Shown: positions 20,040 through 28,783 of the stretch, in pieces
How the letters are laid out: every line of letters begins with the position of its first letter
Numbering within the stretch: the first letter of the stretch is position 1
Assembly: GCA_934456365.1 (NCBI GenBank)
Contig: CAKSHC010000002.1
Location: forward strand, 1-64,000
Direction: 5' to 3'
Source: an uncultured Eubacteriales bacterium
Lineage (GTDB): Bacteria > Bacillota > Clostridia > Oscillospirales > UMGS1783
Length of the DNA: 64,000 nucleotides
The notes under the pieces: generated by a model
What the model saw: the letters and a program-made list of their open reading frames with translations, nothing else
Database searches by the model: none
Told to the model about the DNA's origin: nothing
Program-made: the position numbers and the translations under genes

Positions 20040-20726
20040 ATGGGTGCCTTTGCCGAGCGGGGAGAATTCCCGCTGTGCGCCGCCGCGCTGCAAAGAGTGC
20101 AGGAGAGCGGCGGCCTTGCCCTGCGCCTTTGCGGAGAGCGGCGCGACGCCACGGTTTTCCTCTTTCGCGCCTCCCGCCCAAACGCCTGGAAAAGCGCCCT
20201 TTTCGCGCTGGAGGGCCTGATCGCAGACGGCTGGCGGCCCCGGAAGGACCTCGTGCTGCTGCGCCCGGGCGGAAGCGGGGCGCAGAGAGAAAGGCTGTGC
20301 CGGCGGGTGCGCGAAGAGGGTGCGGGCGCGGCTGTGGCCGTTTGCCTGTCCCTGCCGCCACTTCCCGATCCCTGCTATGCCGTTTGCTGCGCGGGAGTGC
20401 CCGGAAAGGATCCCCTTTGGCCGCTCGCCTGGGAGCGGGCCCGGCGGCTGGCCGAAAACCGCCTTCGGATGGGGCGGGTTCCGGCGCGGCTCGCCGTTTT
20501 GGCCGGCCCCCTGCTTCCCCTTTTTCTGAAAGAGCCCGCGCGGGGCGAGCTCTTTCGCCCCACCCCCGCCCTGAAAACAGGGCTCGCCCTGGCCCTCCCG
20601 CAGAAAAAGCCCGTCCCCTGCCTCGGAAATTCCGGCGACCTGCGCCGCTTCCCCGGCCTTCCCCGCCTCGGGCTCTGCGCGCCCGAATCGCCCGCCTTCT
20701 ACCGCGCCTGGTTCTCTATTTTATAG
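20040..20726 (+). CDS. Unknown protein, possibly a degenerate M20-type peptidase relative
   Basis: This 228-aa Ala/Arg/Leu-rich protein starts at 20040, preceded by a run of seven G residues that may act as a ribosome site. The stretch SALFALEGLIADGWRPRKD, followed by a strand (LVLL) and Gly-rich turn, resembles the helix-strand block preceding the metal-binding EE of M20 amidohydrolases, but the expected Asp and Glu ligands are absent and the protein is about half the family length. If related, it is non-catalytic. The gene is isolated and ends at a terminator. A larger ORF in another frame (from 20015) covers the same DNA and runs into the fur promoter, so I rejected it. Confidence 0.5.
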   Translation: MGAFAERGEFPLCAAALQRVQESGGLALRLCGERRDATVFLFRASRPNAWKSALFALEGLIADGWRPRKDLVLLRPGGSGAQRERLCRRVREEGAGAAVAVCLSLPPLPDPCYAVCCAGVPGKDPLWPLAWERARRLAENRLRMGRVPARLAVLAGPLLPLFLKEPARGELFRPTPALKTGLALALPQKKPVPCLGNSGDLRRFPGLPRLGLCAPESPAFYRAWFSIL

Positions 20727-20738
20727 GAAAGAAAAGCT

Positions 20739-20778
20739 CGGGGTCCGCTTTGGAAAAAGCGCCCCGCGCTTTTTTTTC
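20739..20778 (+). terminator. Terminator upstream of the Fur-family operon
   Basis: The stem CGGGG..CGCTTT pairs with AAAGCGCCCCG, with a 2-nt bulge and a GGAA loop, and is followed by eight T residues. It isolates the zinc operon promoter that begins immediately after it. Confidence 0.75.
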
Positions 20779-20779
20779 G

Positions 20780-20826
20780 TTGACAAAGCTCTTTTTCAGG
20801 TATAAAATGAAAATAAATTTCATTTT
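20780..20826 (+). promoter_or_regulatory. Promoter and Fur/Zur-type operator of the zinc operon
   Basis: -35 TTGACA (20780-20785) is 17 bp from -10 TAAAAT (20803-20808). Overlapping the -10 and the start region is a perfect inverted repeat at 20804-20826 with 9-bp arms AAAATGAAA/TTTCATTTT around a 5-nt centre. Its size and position fit a Fur-superfamily operator, and the first gene downstream encodes such a regulator, so autoregulation is likely. Confidence 0.75.
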
Positions 20827-20843
20827 CAATTTGGAGGTGCGCC

Positions 20844-21254
20844 ATGCCATCCCGCGAATACGCCACAAAACAAAAGGAAACCGTCGCCGCGCTGATGGAA
20901 AGGTGCCAAAATGAAGTGCTCACCGCCGATCAGGTTCGTGAGCGCCTGAGCGCGCAGGGCTCCTCCATCGGGCTTACCACCGTCTACCGCACCCTGCGCC
21001 GGCTGGCAGAGGCCGGGGTGCTGCGCGCCTTTGAGGGCGTGGGCAGCGCCGTGGGGTATCAGCTTGCCCGGCCCGACTGTGCCGACCACCTCCACCTCGT
21101 CTGCGATTCCTGCGGCGCCGTCACCCACCTCCATTGCTCGCTCGCCCGCAGCCTCGGCTCCCATTTGCTGGCCGAGCATGGGTTCGCCCTCTCCGAGGAG
21201 CGCACCGTGCTCCACGGGCTGTGCGCCGCCTGCCGAAAGGAGCGCGCGCAATGA
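20844..21254 (+). CDS. zur: Fur-family metalloregulator, probably zinc-sensing (Zur)
   Basis: This 136-aa repressor has an N-terminal winged helix (GLTTVYRTLRRLAEAGVL) and a C-terminal dimerisation domain with the structural-zinc CxxC pairs CDSCG and CAAC and the HLHLVC motif. Coupling to a zinc-type ABC transporter by an ATGA overlap points to Zur rather than Fur or PerR. The sensory His/Cys pattern cannot settle the metal by eye. Confidence 0.88.
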   Translation: MPSREYATKQKETVAALMERCQNEVLTADQVRERLSAQGSSIGLTTVYRTLRRLAEAGVLRAFEGVGSAVGYQLARPDCADHLHLVCDSCGAVTHLHCSLARSLGSHLLAEHGFALSEERTVLHGLCAACRKERAQ

Positions 21255-22177
21255 AACGGGCGATCTCCCTTCTGCTGATTCTTCTCCTCGCCCTTTCGCT
21301 GTGCGGCTGCCGGGAAAGCCGCTGGACGGGCGGGAAAACGAAAGTCCTCTGCACCAGCTTCCCCACCTACGACCTCGCCCGCCGCGTCGCCGGAGAGGAC
21401 GCCGAGGTGAAAATGCTGCTTCCTCCCGGAGCCGAAATCCACACCTATGAGCCCACTGCGGGCGACCTCCTGCTGCTCGGCGAGTGCGATCTTTTCTTCA
21501 CCGTCGGCGGGGAAAACGAAGCCTGGGTCGAGCAGCTGCTCGCCGCCCAGAGCCGCCCGGTCGAGGTGGTGCGGATGCTCGATTGGGGCGAAACCGAAGA
21601 GGAAGAGCCCCTCGATTCTCATGAGGAATCCCATGAGCACTCCCACGAAACGGACGAGCATATCTGGACCTCTCCCCGCCGCCTGCCCCCCATCGTGCAG
21701 GCCTTTGCGCAGGCTCTTTCGCAAAAGGATTCCGCCCATGGCGCCGCCTATCAGTCCCGCGCCCAAAGCTATGTCGATGAGCTTAGGTCGCTTGACGCGC
21801 GCCTGACCGCCCTGATCGAAGCCGCCCCCCGGCGCGAGATCATCGTCGGCGACCGCTTCCCCTTTCTCTATCTCGTGAAGGACTACGGGCTCTCCTACCG
21901 CGCCGCCTTCCCCGGCTGTTCGGAGGAAAGCGAGCCCAGCGCCGCCGTGATGGGCGCGCTGTGCCGGGAGATCCGGGAAAAGGGAATCCCGGTCGTGCTC
22001 CATGTGGAATTCTCTTCCCCCGCCGTGGCCGAGGCGCTGGCGGAGGCCTGCGGGGTGAAAACGGCAACCCTCCATTCCTGCCACACCCTGTCCAAAGAAG
22101 ACCTCGAAGCCGGGGAAACCTACCTTTCCCTGATGGAAAGAAATTGCATTGTTTTGAAGGAGGCGCTTGGCGCATGA
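21251..22177 (+). CDS. znuA: Zinc ABC transporter substrate-binding lipoprotein
   Basis: This 308-aa cluster A-I metal-binding lipoprotein has the lipobox LCGC. It carries the usual ligand His after PPGAEIHTYEPT, a His/Glu-rich loop (HEESHEHSHETDEHIW) typical of Zn-binding ZnuA/AdcA, and later HVEFSSP. The start at 21251 overlaps the regulator stop by ATGA; a longer in-frame extension to 21134 lies within the regulator and was rejected. It delivers zinc (less likely manganese) to the ZnuB permease. Confidence 0.93.
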   Translation: MKRAISLLLILLLALSLCGCRESRWTGGKTKVLCTSFPTYDLARRVAGEDAEVKMLLPPGAEIHTYEPTAGDLLLLGECDLFFTVGGENEAWVEQLLAAQSRPVEVVRMLDWGETEEEEPLDSHEESHEHSHETDEHIWTSPRRLPPIVQAFAQALSQKDSAHGAAYQSRAQSYVDELRSLDARLTALIEAAPRREIIVGDRFPFLYLVKDYGLSYRAAFPGCSEESEPSAAVMGALCREIREKGIPVVLHVEFSSPAVAEALAEACGVKTATLHSCHTLSKEDLEAGETYLSLMERNCIVLKEALGA

Positions 22178-22878
22178 GTTTGATGGTTTTGGAAGAGGCC
22201 TCCTTCGGCTACGGGAAAAAGCCCGCCGCCGAGGGAGTCAGCCTTTGTCTGCAGGAAGGGGAAACGCTCTGCATCGTCGGCGGCAACGGCTCGGGGAAAT
22301 CCACCCTGATGAAGGGTATGCTCCGCCTGCTGCGCCCCCTCTCGGGCTCGATCCGCTTTGAGGCCGGGCTCTCGGCCGCCCAGATCGGGTATCTGCCCCA
22401 GCAGTCTCCCATCCAGGCAGACTTCCCCGCCGGCGTGCGCGAGGTGCTGCTCTCGGGCTTTGCCGCCCAAAGCCCCTTCCCCTTCTACGGGAAGGAGCAG
22501 CGCCGCGCCGCCGACGAAATGCTCGAGCGGATCGGCCTCGGTGAGCTGGGGCGGGAAAGCGTGTGCGCCCTCTCGGGCGGCCAGCGCCAGCGGCTCATGC
22601 TCGGGCGCGCCCTTTTGGCCGCCCGCCGCCTGCTCTTTCTCGACGAGCCTGCCGCCGCGATGGACGCCGCCGGCACCGAGCTTCTCTATTCCCTTTTGCG
22701 GGAGGAAAAGCAGCGCGGCGTCACCGTCGTCCTCGTTACCCACAGCGCCCGCTCCCTCGAGGGAGCCGATCGGGTGCTCTGGATGGATCATCGCCCCCGC
22801 TTTCTCGGCGCACCGCAGGAGCTTGCGCGCGCCGGCTATTCTCTGGAAGGAGGCTCGGATCATGGAAACCTTGGCTGA
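22174..22878 (+). CDS. znuC: Zinc ABC transporter ATPase
   Basis: This 234-aa ABC ATPase has Walker A GGNGSGKST, Q-loop YLPQQS, signature ALSGGQRQR and Walker B LLFLDEPAAAMD, followed by the switch His (VTHSARS). The ATG at 22174 overlaps the znuA stop (ATGA) and is preceded by GAAGGAGG. It energises metal uptake with the next gene. Confidence 0.93.
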   Translation: MSLMVLEEASFGYGKKPAAEGVSLCLQEGETLCIVGGNGSGKSTLMKGMLRLLRPLSGSIRFEAGLSAAQIGYLPQQSPIQADFPAGVREVLLSGFAAQSPFPFYGKEQRRAADEMLERIGLGELGRESVCALSGGQRQRLMLGRALLAARRLLFLDEPAAAMDAAGTELLYSLLREEKQRGVTVVLVTHSARSLEGADRVLWMDHRPRFLGAPQELARAGYSLEGGSDHGNLG

Positions 22879-23680
22879 ACTGCTTTCCTATCCCTTTCTG
22901 ACGCGCGCCCTGCTGGTCGGCTCGCTCGTGTCTGTTTGCGCCGCCCTGCTGGGGGTCACGCTGGTGCTCAAAAAAAGCTCGATGATCGGCGACGGGCTTT
23001 CCCATGTTTCCTTCGGAGCCCTTTCGGTCGCCGCCGCTTTCGGCTGGGCTCCGCTTGCCGTCTGCATCCCGGTCACGGTCGCCGCCGCCTTTGCCATCCT
23101 CTCGCTCTCGTCGCGCGCAAGGGTGTCGGGCGATTCGTCGGTCGCCCTGTTTTCCACCACCGCCCTGGCTGCCGGGGTGATGGTCACCTCGCTGGTCGGC
23201 GGCCTGACCACCGACGTCACCAGCTACCTCTTCGGCTCCATCCTCGCCATGAAGGAGGAGGACGTCGCCCTTTCGCTGATCCTCGGCGCCGGGGTGCTGC
23301 TGGTCTTCGTGCTCTGCTATCACCGCATCTTCGCCGTCACCTTCGACGAGTCCGTCGCCCGCGCCACTCTTCCCCATGCCGGGCTCTATCATGCCCTCAT
23401 CGCCGTCCTCACCGCCGTCACCGTCGTGCTGGGCATGCGCATGATGGGCGCGCTTCTGCTGTCCAGCCTCATCCTCTTCCCGGCGCTCACCGCCATGCGC
23501 CTCTGCCGCCGCTACCGTTCGGTCGTCCTCTCCGCCGCCGGCCTGTCTCTCGGCTCCTTTGTCACAGGGCTCCTGCTCTCCTTTTTGTTCAACACCCCCG
23601 TCGGCGCCACCATCGTCCTGGTCGACGCCCTCCTCTTCGGGCTTTTCAGCCTGATCGGCGCGCTGCGCCGAGAAAAATAA
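22862..23680 (+). CDS. znuB: Zinc ABC transporter permease
   Basis: This 272-aa ABC-3 family membrane protein has about eight hydrophobic segments and family motifs SSMIGDGLSHVSFGALSVA and MRMMGALLLSSLILFPALTA. The start at 22862 lies inside the end of znuC (17-nt overlap) behind GGAAGGAGG. It completes a zur-znuACB operon. Confidence 0.92.
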   Translation: METLAELLSYPFLTRALLVGSLVSVCAALLGVTLVLKKSSMIGDGLSHVSFGALSVAAAFGWAPLAVCIPVTVAAAFAILSLSSRARVSGDSSVALFSTTALAAGVMVTSLVGGLTTDVTSYLFGSILAMKEEDVALSLILGAGVLLVFVLCYHRIFAVTFDESVARATLPHAGLYHALIAVLTAVTVVLGMRMMGALLLSSLILFPALTAMRLCRRYRSVVLSAAGLSLGSFVTGLLLSFLFNTPVGATIVLVDALLFGLFSLIGALRREK

Positions 23681-23688
23681 AAAAGGGA

Positions 23689-23717
23689 TTGTTTTTGTCG
23701 AAACTCTCCTTTATAAT
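23689..23717 (+). promoter_or_regulatory. Promoter of the Na/Pi transporter gene
   Basis: -35 TTGTTT (23689-23694) and a consensus -10 TATAAT (23712-23717) have a 17-bp spacer, just after znuB. No clear Pho box is visible. Confidence 0.75.
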
Positions 23718-23764
23718 AGGAGAAGAATGTAAACTGGGATTTTAGCGAATAAAGGAGAACGAGC

Positions 23765-25516
23765 GTGCAGCTGACGGATATTCTGTCTTTCGTGATCGGG
23801 ATCGCCCTCTTCCTTTTCGGAATGCACACCATGAGCACCGGCATGGAAAAAATCGCCGGCGGCAAGCTGGAGCGCATCCTCGAAAAGCTGAGCAATAATC
23901 TCTTCAAAGCGGTTGGCCTGGGCATCGTCGCCACCGTTCTGATGCAGTCGTCCTCGGCCACCACCATCATGGTCGTCGGATTTGTCAACTCGGGCATGAT
24001 GAACCTTTCCCAGGCCGTGGGCATCATCATGGGCGCCAATATCGGCACCACCGTCACAGCCTGGATTTTATCGCTCACCGGGCTGGAATCCGCCGGCGGG
24101 CTGCTCACGCTCCTAAGCCCCACCGGCCTCGCGCCGCTGCTCGCGCTTTTGGGCGTGGTGCTTCTGATGTTTGCCAAGCGCGATAAAAGCCGCGATATCG
24201 GCGGCATCTTCATGGGGCTGGGCATCCTGCTCTTCGGCATGACCACCATGTCCTCTGCCGTCGCCCCCCTCACCGCCGATCCCGCCTTCCAAAGCATTCT
24301 CGTCCTGTTCAACAATCCCCTCTTCGGCGTCCTCGCCGGCACGGTCGTCACCCTGATCGTCCAGTCGTCGGCCGCCTCGGTGGGTATTCTGCAGGCCGTC
24401 GCCCTCAATTCCACCATGACCTACGGTATGGCCATGCCCATCATCATGGGTCAGAATATCGGCACCTGCGTCCATTCGCTCACCAGCTCCATCGGCGCGA
24501 ATAAAAACGCCAAGCGCGCCGCCATGGTCCACCTCTATTTCAACCTGATCGGCACCGTGATCTTCCTGGTGCTCTTCTACCTCGGCGATTATATCTTCCA
24601 TTTCTCCTTCACCTCCCTCCAGGTCGACGCCGCCGGCATCGCCCTGATCCATTCGGTGTTCAATATCGCCACCACCGTCATCCTCCTGCCGTTTGCCAAG
24701 CTGCTGGAAAAACTGGCCATTCTGTCGGTGCCGGAAAAATCCTCCGGCGAGGGCGTCGCCCTGCTGGAAGACCGGTTCCTTTCCACCCCCTCCGTCGCCG
24801 CCCAGCGCGCCAGCCAGGTCACCGAGGAAATGGCCGCCGTGGTCGAGAAAAACCTCCTGCGCGCCTTCGATTGCCTGGAAGCCTATACCGAGAAAAAGGA
24901 AGACAGTATCCGCAAACACGAAGACGAGATCGACGACTACGAGGATCGCCTGGGCACCTATCTTGTGCGCCTGTCGCGCAGCGGCCTCTCGGATAAAGAC
25001 AGCCAGCGCGTTTCCAAGCTCCTCCACAGCATCACCGACCTCGAGCGCATCGGCGATCATGCCCTCAACCTCACCAAATCCGCCCGCGAAATGCACGAGA
25101 AGGAGCTCTCCTTCTCCCCCGTGGCGCAGGCCGAGCTTCAGGTTCTGGTGGCCGCCGAAAAGGAGATCATCCATACCGCCGTCGCCGCCTTCTGCGCCGA
25201 CGATGCGGCTCTCGCCTCCCGCGTCGAGCCCCTTGAGCAGGTCATCGACCAGCTCACCGCCGATATCCGCGACCGCCACATCGGCCGTCTTAAGGAGGGC
25301 TCCTGTACCATCGAGATGGGCTTCGTCCTCTCCGATATCCTAATCAACCTCGAGCGTGTGGGCGACCATTGCTCCAACATCGCCGTCAGCGTCATTCGCA
25401 TCGACGACAACGCCTTCGACACCCATAGCTACCTCGCCGCCGTCAAGGCCGAAAGCCCCGCCTTCGAGGATATCTACAAAGAGTATAACGAGCGCTTTGC
25501 TCTACCAACAGCATAA
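23765..25516 (+). CDS. Na/Pi cotransporter family protein with PhoU-like domain
   Basis: This 583-aa protein starts with GTG (23765) behind AAAGGAGAA. The N-terminal half (about 1-320) has two Na_Pi_cotrans repeats with QSSSATT (repeat 1) and QSSAAS (repeat 2), plus GANIGTT and GQNIGTC, the classic inverted-repeat binding signatures. The C-terminal part (about 350-560) is a PhoU-like helical bundle with E/D-rich metal-binding motifs (ITDLERIGDHALNL and NLERVGDHCSNI). The likely role is phosphate import or phosphate homeostasis; the PhoU domain may gate or sense. It is monocistronic. Confidence 0.93.
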   Translation: MQLTDILSFVIGIALFLFGMHTMSTGMEKIAGGKLERILEKLSNNLFKAVGLGIVATVLMQSSSATTIMVVGFVNSGMMNLSQAVGIIMGANIGTTVTAWILSLTGLESAGGLLTLLSPTGLAPLLALLGVVLLMFAKRDKSRDIGGIFMGLGILLFGMTTMSSAVAPLTADPAFQSILVLFNNPLFGVLAGTVVTLIVQSSAASVGILQAVALNSTMTYGMAMPIIMGQNIGTCVHSLTSSIGANKNAKRAAMVHLYFNLIGTVIFLVLFYLGDYIFHFSFTSLQVDAAGIALIHSVFNIATTVILLPFAKLLEKLAILSVPEKSSGEGVALLEDRFLSTPSVAAQRASQVTEEMAAVVEKNLLRAFDCLEAYTEKKEDSIRKHEDEIDDYEDRLGTYLVRLSRSGLSDKDSQRVSKLLHSITDLERIGDHALNLTKSAREMHEKELSFSPVAQAELQVLVAAEKEIIHTAVAAFCADDAALASRVEPLEQVIDQLTADIRDRHIGRLKEGSCTIEMGFVLSDILINLERVGDHCSNIAVSVIRIDDNAFDTHSYLAAVKAESPAFEDIYKEYNERFALPTA

Positions 25517-25542
25517 TTCAGATCGCGCCTGGATGAAAAAGC

Positions 25543-25572
25543 GGCAAGCATCCTCGGATGCTTGCCTTTTTT
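25543..25572 (+). terminator. Terminator of the Na/Pi gene
   Basis: Inverted repeat GGCAAGCATCC/GGATGCTTGCC with a minimal loop, followed by TTTTTT. Confidence 0.85.
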
Positions 25573-25649
25573 GCGTTTTGAGCCCTTTTTTGCCGCGGAT
25601 TTTCGCTTTTTGGGCGGCAAAAGAGGTGAAAAATCGCTCGTTTTCGGCC

Positions 25650-25678
25650 AAAAAAGAGGCGAAAACCGCCTCTTTTTT
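25650..25678. terminator. Bidirectional terminator in T-rich intergenic DNA
   Basis: A perfect 12-bp stem AAAAAAGAGGCG/CGCCTCTTTTTT has a 5-nt loop. It lies between convergent genes and most likely serves the minus-strand AraC gene ending at 25743. The surrounding 25573-25742 is T-rich and hairpin-prone, with no gene. Confidence 0.75.
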
Positions 25679-25742
25679 GCTCGAAATCATTTCTTTTTGA
25701 GGCGAAATCCGCCCTTTTTTTGCGGAAAAAGCGCCCGGTTTT

Positions 25743-26618
25743 TCAGAAAAAAGCCTCTTTTCGGTAGGCGGAAGGGCTTTTATGCGCCCATTTCCGGAAG
25801 GCTTCGGCGTAGTAGCTGTTGCCGGAAAAGCCGGTCAGCTGAGCGATTTCGGTGATGGATTTGTCGGTATTCTTCAAAAACCAAAGGCTCTGATTGAGCC
25901 GGTATTGGGTCAGATAGGCGTTTGGGGTTTGGGAAATGTAGCGATGGAAGAGCCGGCAGCACTTGCTTTGCCCTACAGCGCCCGCCTGCGCGATGCTTTG
26001 GAGGGTGATTTTCTCCCGATAGAAGCGCTGAATGTAGCCGATCATTTCCTTGAAAGCCAGAAGATCCGCGCTTTGCGCGGCTTTTGGCGCGGAAAGGTTG
26101 GCGTTTTCCAGGAGAAGCGCCCAGATTTTGAAAAAGAGAGAGGAAACAAGAAGCGGCGCCGCCTCCCTTTCCCGGACCTCAAACAGGCGATCCAGCGCCG
26201 CCAGAAGCTCCCCCTGCCAGGCCACGGTGCCCGAAAGCTTGAGGCAGGGCAGGCTCTGATTTTCCCGCAAGGGATCCACGAAATTCCGCTCGATGGCCGG
26301 CAGCGAGCAAAGAAGGCGTGGATGCAGAAGCGCGCAGAGAAAGCGGCATTCGTCCCTGCTTTGGGAAAATCCGTAGTGCAGCTGCCGGGAATTGACAAAC
26401 AGCCCCTCCCCCGGGCCGAGGGAAACCGTTTCTTCGTTGACCCGGAATTCCATCCGCCCCTGCAGGATCCGAATGAATTCCGCGTCGTCGTGCCAGTGCG
26501 GCGGCGCGGCGAAGTTGTTGTAGGAGGAAAGGAGGGCTTTTCGGATGTAGATCGGGTAGTTTTCCCGGTCGTAGTGCACGATCTCCGAGCAGTCCTCTCT
26601 CAGATCGACAGACAGCAT
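25743..26618 (-). CDS. AraC-family transcriptional regulator
   Basis: This 291-aa protein is started at 26618 behind AGGAGGGG; the ORF extends further upstream but into the divergent promoter, so the long form was rejected. The N-terminal cupin (HWHDDAEFIRILQGRMEF) is a sugar or small-ligand sensor, and the C-terminal double helix-turn-helix (about 190-290: ITLQSIAQAGAVGQSKCCRLFHRY and SITEIAQLTGFSGNSYYAEAFRK) is the DNA-binding part. It is divergent from the MATE operon, which it probably controls. Confidence 0.92.
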   Translation of the reverse strand: MLSVDLREDCSEIVHYDRENYPIYIRKALLSSYNNFAAPPHWHDDAEFIRILQGRMEFRVNEETVSLGPGEGLFVNSRQLHYGFSQSRDECRFLCALLHPRLLCSLPAIERNFVDPLRENQSLPCLKLSGTVAWQGELLAALDRLFEVREREAAPLLVSSLFFKIWALLLENANLSAPKAAQSADLLAFKEMIGYIQRFYREKITLQSIAQAGAVGQSKCCRLFHRYISQTPNAYLTQYRLNQSLWFLKNTDKSITEIAQLTGFSGNSYYAEAFRKWAHKSPSAYRKEAFF

Positions 26619-26664
26619 GGCTCCCCTCCTTGCAGGATTGTTATAAAAATCGGCAGGATATTGA

Positions 26665-26693
26665 TTGAATCGCGGGGCTTTGGACGCTATAAT
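26665..26693 (+). promoter_or_regulatory. Promoter of the MATE operon
   Basis: -35 TTGAAT (26665-26670) and -10 TATAAT (26688-26693) have a 17-bp spacer, 42 bp before the MATE start, in the 117-bp divergent region shared with the AraC gene. Confidence 0.7.
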
Positions 26694-26735
26694 GATAAAA
26701 CAAAAGGGAACCGGCGTCAAGAGGAGGCAAGGGGG

Positions 26736-28109
26736 ATGCAGGAAAAACGACCGGATTTTTCCAAAAAGCTGGCGGCGCTTGTGATGCCGATCGCCTTCGG
26801 GCAGCTGATGCTCGCGCTGGTCAGCGCGTCCGACGCCTTCATGCTCGGCCTGCTTTCGCAGGATGCGCTGTCGGCCGTTTCGTTGGCCAGTCAGATCGCC
26901 TTTGTGGAAAACCTGTTTCTGACGGCGATGACCCTCGGCTTTTCTTCGCTGGCGGCTCAATATTGGGGCAAGGGCGACGGCGAGGCCGTTGAAAAAATCT
27001 TTGCCTATGCTTTGAAGATCACGGCGGCGGTTTGCCTCGGCTTCTTTCTGGCGGGGCTTTTTCTGCCGGGCGCGCTGATGCGGCTTTTCACAAACGAAGA
27101 GGCTCTGGTCGCCCGAGGGGCGATTTATCTGCGGGTGGTTTCGCCCTCTTTTCTGCTCACGGGGATTTCGCAGATTACTCTTTGCCTTTTGAAAAACACC
27201 GCCCGTGCGCTCCGGGCGGGGCTGATCGCCTCGGTTTGCGTGGGGATGAATATTCTGCTCAACGCCGGTCTGATTTTCGGGCTTATAGGCCTTCCCCGCC
27301 TCGAAATTGCCGGGGCGGCCTGGGCGACGGTTCTTTCCAAGGGGGTGGAATGCGCCTGGGCGGTCGGGGAAACCTTTTCAAAGGGAAGCCTGCGCCTGCG
27401 GCGCAAAAACCTTGTCCGCCCCTGCCGCGCCCTGTCCGCCGCCTTCTGGCGGGTCACGCTGCCGGTTTTGGGCAACGAGATCGTTTGGGGCGTGGGGTTT
27501 ACCTCCTATTCGGTGATCCTGGGGCATTTGGGGTCGGACGCGGTGGCCGCAAGCTCGCTGGCCGGGATCCTGAAAAATCTGATCGTGTGCTTCTGCGTGG
27601 GCCTCGGCAGCGGCGGCGGGATTCTGGTGGGAAACGAGCTCGGCGCGGGGCGGCTTGAGCGCGCGAAGGAAACGGGAGGGAAGCTTTGCCGGCTGGCAAT
27701 CGTTTCCGGGCTGGCGTCGGGAGGGATTTTGCTTCTGATCGCGCCGCTTTTTTGCCGGATCGGAAATCTGAGCGCGCAGGCCGAACAGGATCTGAGAGGG
27801 ATGCTGATCCTCTGTTCGCTTTACATGGTGGGGAAATCCGTGAACACAACGACCATCGGCGGGATCTTCTGCGCCGGGGGCGATTCCCGGTTCGGCCTGA
27901 TCTGCGACGCCGTTACGATGTGGGGAGTGACCGTGCCGCTGGGGTTTTTGGCGGCGTTTGTTTGGAGGCTGCCGGTGCTGGCGGTTTATGCTCTGATCCA
28001 TCTGGATGAGATCATCAAGCTCCCGGCCGTTTATTTGCATTATAAAAAATATCGATGGGTGCGGGATCTGACCGCGCCGAAGGAGGAAGAAATATGGATC
28101 GAAGAATAA
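26736..28109 (+). CDS. MATE-family multidrug/cation efflux transporter
   Basis: This 457-aa protein is started at 26736 behind GAGGAGG. It shows the two MatE halves with about 12 membrane helices, PIAFGQLMLALVSASDAFMLG at the N-terminus and GNEIVWGVGFTSYSVILG in the second half. MATE proteins export drugs or metabolites in exchange for Na+ or H+. It is the first gene of a three-gene operon with an acetyltransferase and a nitroreductase. Confidence 0.9.
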   Translation: MQEKRPDFSKKLAALVMPIAFGQLMLALVSASDAFMLGLLSQDALSAVSLASQIAFVENLFLTAMTLGFSSLAAQYWGKGDGEAVEKIFAYALKITAAVCLGFFLAGLFLPGALMRLFTNEEALVARGAIYLRVVSPSFLLTGISQITLCLLKNTARALRAGLIASVCVGMNILLNAGLIFGLIGLPRLEIAGAAWATVLSKGVECAWAVGETFSKGSLRLRRKNLVRPCRALSAAFWRVTLPVLGNEIVWGVGFTSYSVILGHLGSDAVAASSLAGILKNLIVCFCVGLGSGGGILVGNELGAGRLERAKETGGKLCRLAIVSGLASGGILLLIAPLFCRIGNLSAQAEQDLRGMLILCSLYMVGKSVNTTTIGGIFCAGGDSRFGLICDAVTMWGVTVPLGFLAAFVWRLPVLAVYALIHLDEIIKLPAVYLHYKKYRWVRDLTAPKEEEIWIEE

Positions 28110-28783
28110 GCGATTGGGACCGTATGGTAGCGGGCCGCCTCTACAACTCTTCCAGCAAGGACATTGAGAAGCAGCACACGGCCGGTATGCGCCGCTGCGA
28201 CCGCTTCAACCGCATTCCCCTTTGGCGGGCGCGGGCCAAGCAGCGGGCGCTGGAGCGGCTGATCCCCTTGGCCAAGGGGAAGGGCTTTGCGGCTTTCGCC
28301 CCGTTTTACTGCGAATACGGGGTCAACATCCGGGTGGGAGAAGATTGCTTTCTCAACTACGGCTGCACCTTTCTCGATGTGGCGCCGATCACGCTGGGAA
28401 ACGGCGTTTGGCTGGGAGCGAATGTGACGCTGGCCACGCCGAACCATCCGTTTCTGGCCGAGGAGCGGCTGCCGGCTGACTACCCCGACGGGCGGCACGA
28501 TCTGGAATACGCCGCGCCGATCGTGGTTGAGGACGGCTGCTGGATCTGCTCCGGCGCGACTGTCTGCGGCGGGGTGACCATCGGGAAAAACAGCATTGTG
28601 GCGGCGGGCGCGGTGGTGACCCGGGATGTGGAGCCCAACAGCATTGTGGGCGGGGTGCCGGCGCGGCGGATCCGCACGATCGACGAGGGGGACCGGATCG
28701 GAGTCTGGGAAACCTACTGCAAAAACGAAGCGCCTCTTTCGGCGCAGAAACGGCAAAACGCAGAGAAGGAGGATTTGCAATGA
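28094..28783 (+). CDS. Maltose/galactoside O-acetyltransferase-like protein (LbH fold)
   Basis: This 229-aa protein has an N-terminal Mac domain (LYNSSSKDIEKQ..RCDRFNRI) and a left-handed beta-helix of hexapeptide repeats (GVNIRVGEDCFLNYGCTFLD, then GNGVWLGANV, then GVTIGKNSIVAAGAVVTRDV and VGGVPARRIR). The conserved catalytic His is in ATPNHPF. It acetylates sugars or related small molecules with acetyl-CoA, possibly for detoxification alongside the exporter. The start overlaps the MATE gene by 16 nt and has AGGAGG. The family is usually about 185-200 aa, so the C-terminus is slightly long. Confidence 0.92.
   Translation: MDRRISDWDRMVAGRLYNSSSKDIEKQHTAGMRRCDRFNRIPLWRARAKQRALERLIPLAKGKGFAAFAPFYCEYGVNIRVGEDCFLNYGCTFLDVAPITLGNGVWLGANVTLATPNHPFLAEERLPADYPDGRHDLEYAAPIVVEDGCWICSGATVCGGVTIGKNSIVAAGAVVTRDVEPNSIVGGVPARRIRTIDEGDRIGVWETYCKNEAPLSAQKRQNAEKEDLQ

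Noticed and set aside
20015..20914. Alternative 299-aa ORF overlapping the 20040 gene
   Set aside because: It is Arg/Pro-rich, runs through a terminator and into the fur promoter and coding region, unlike the frame ending at 20726.
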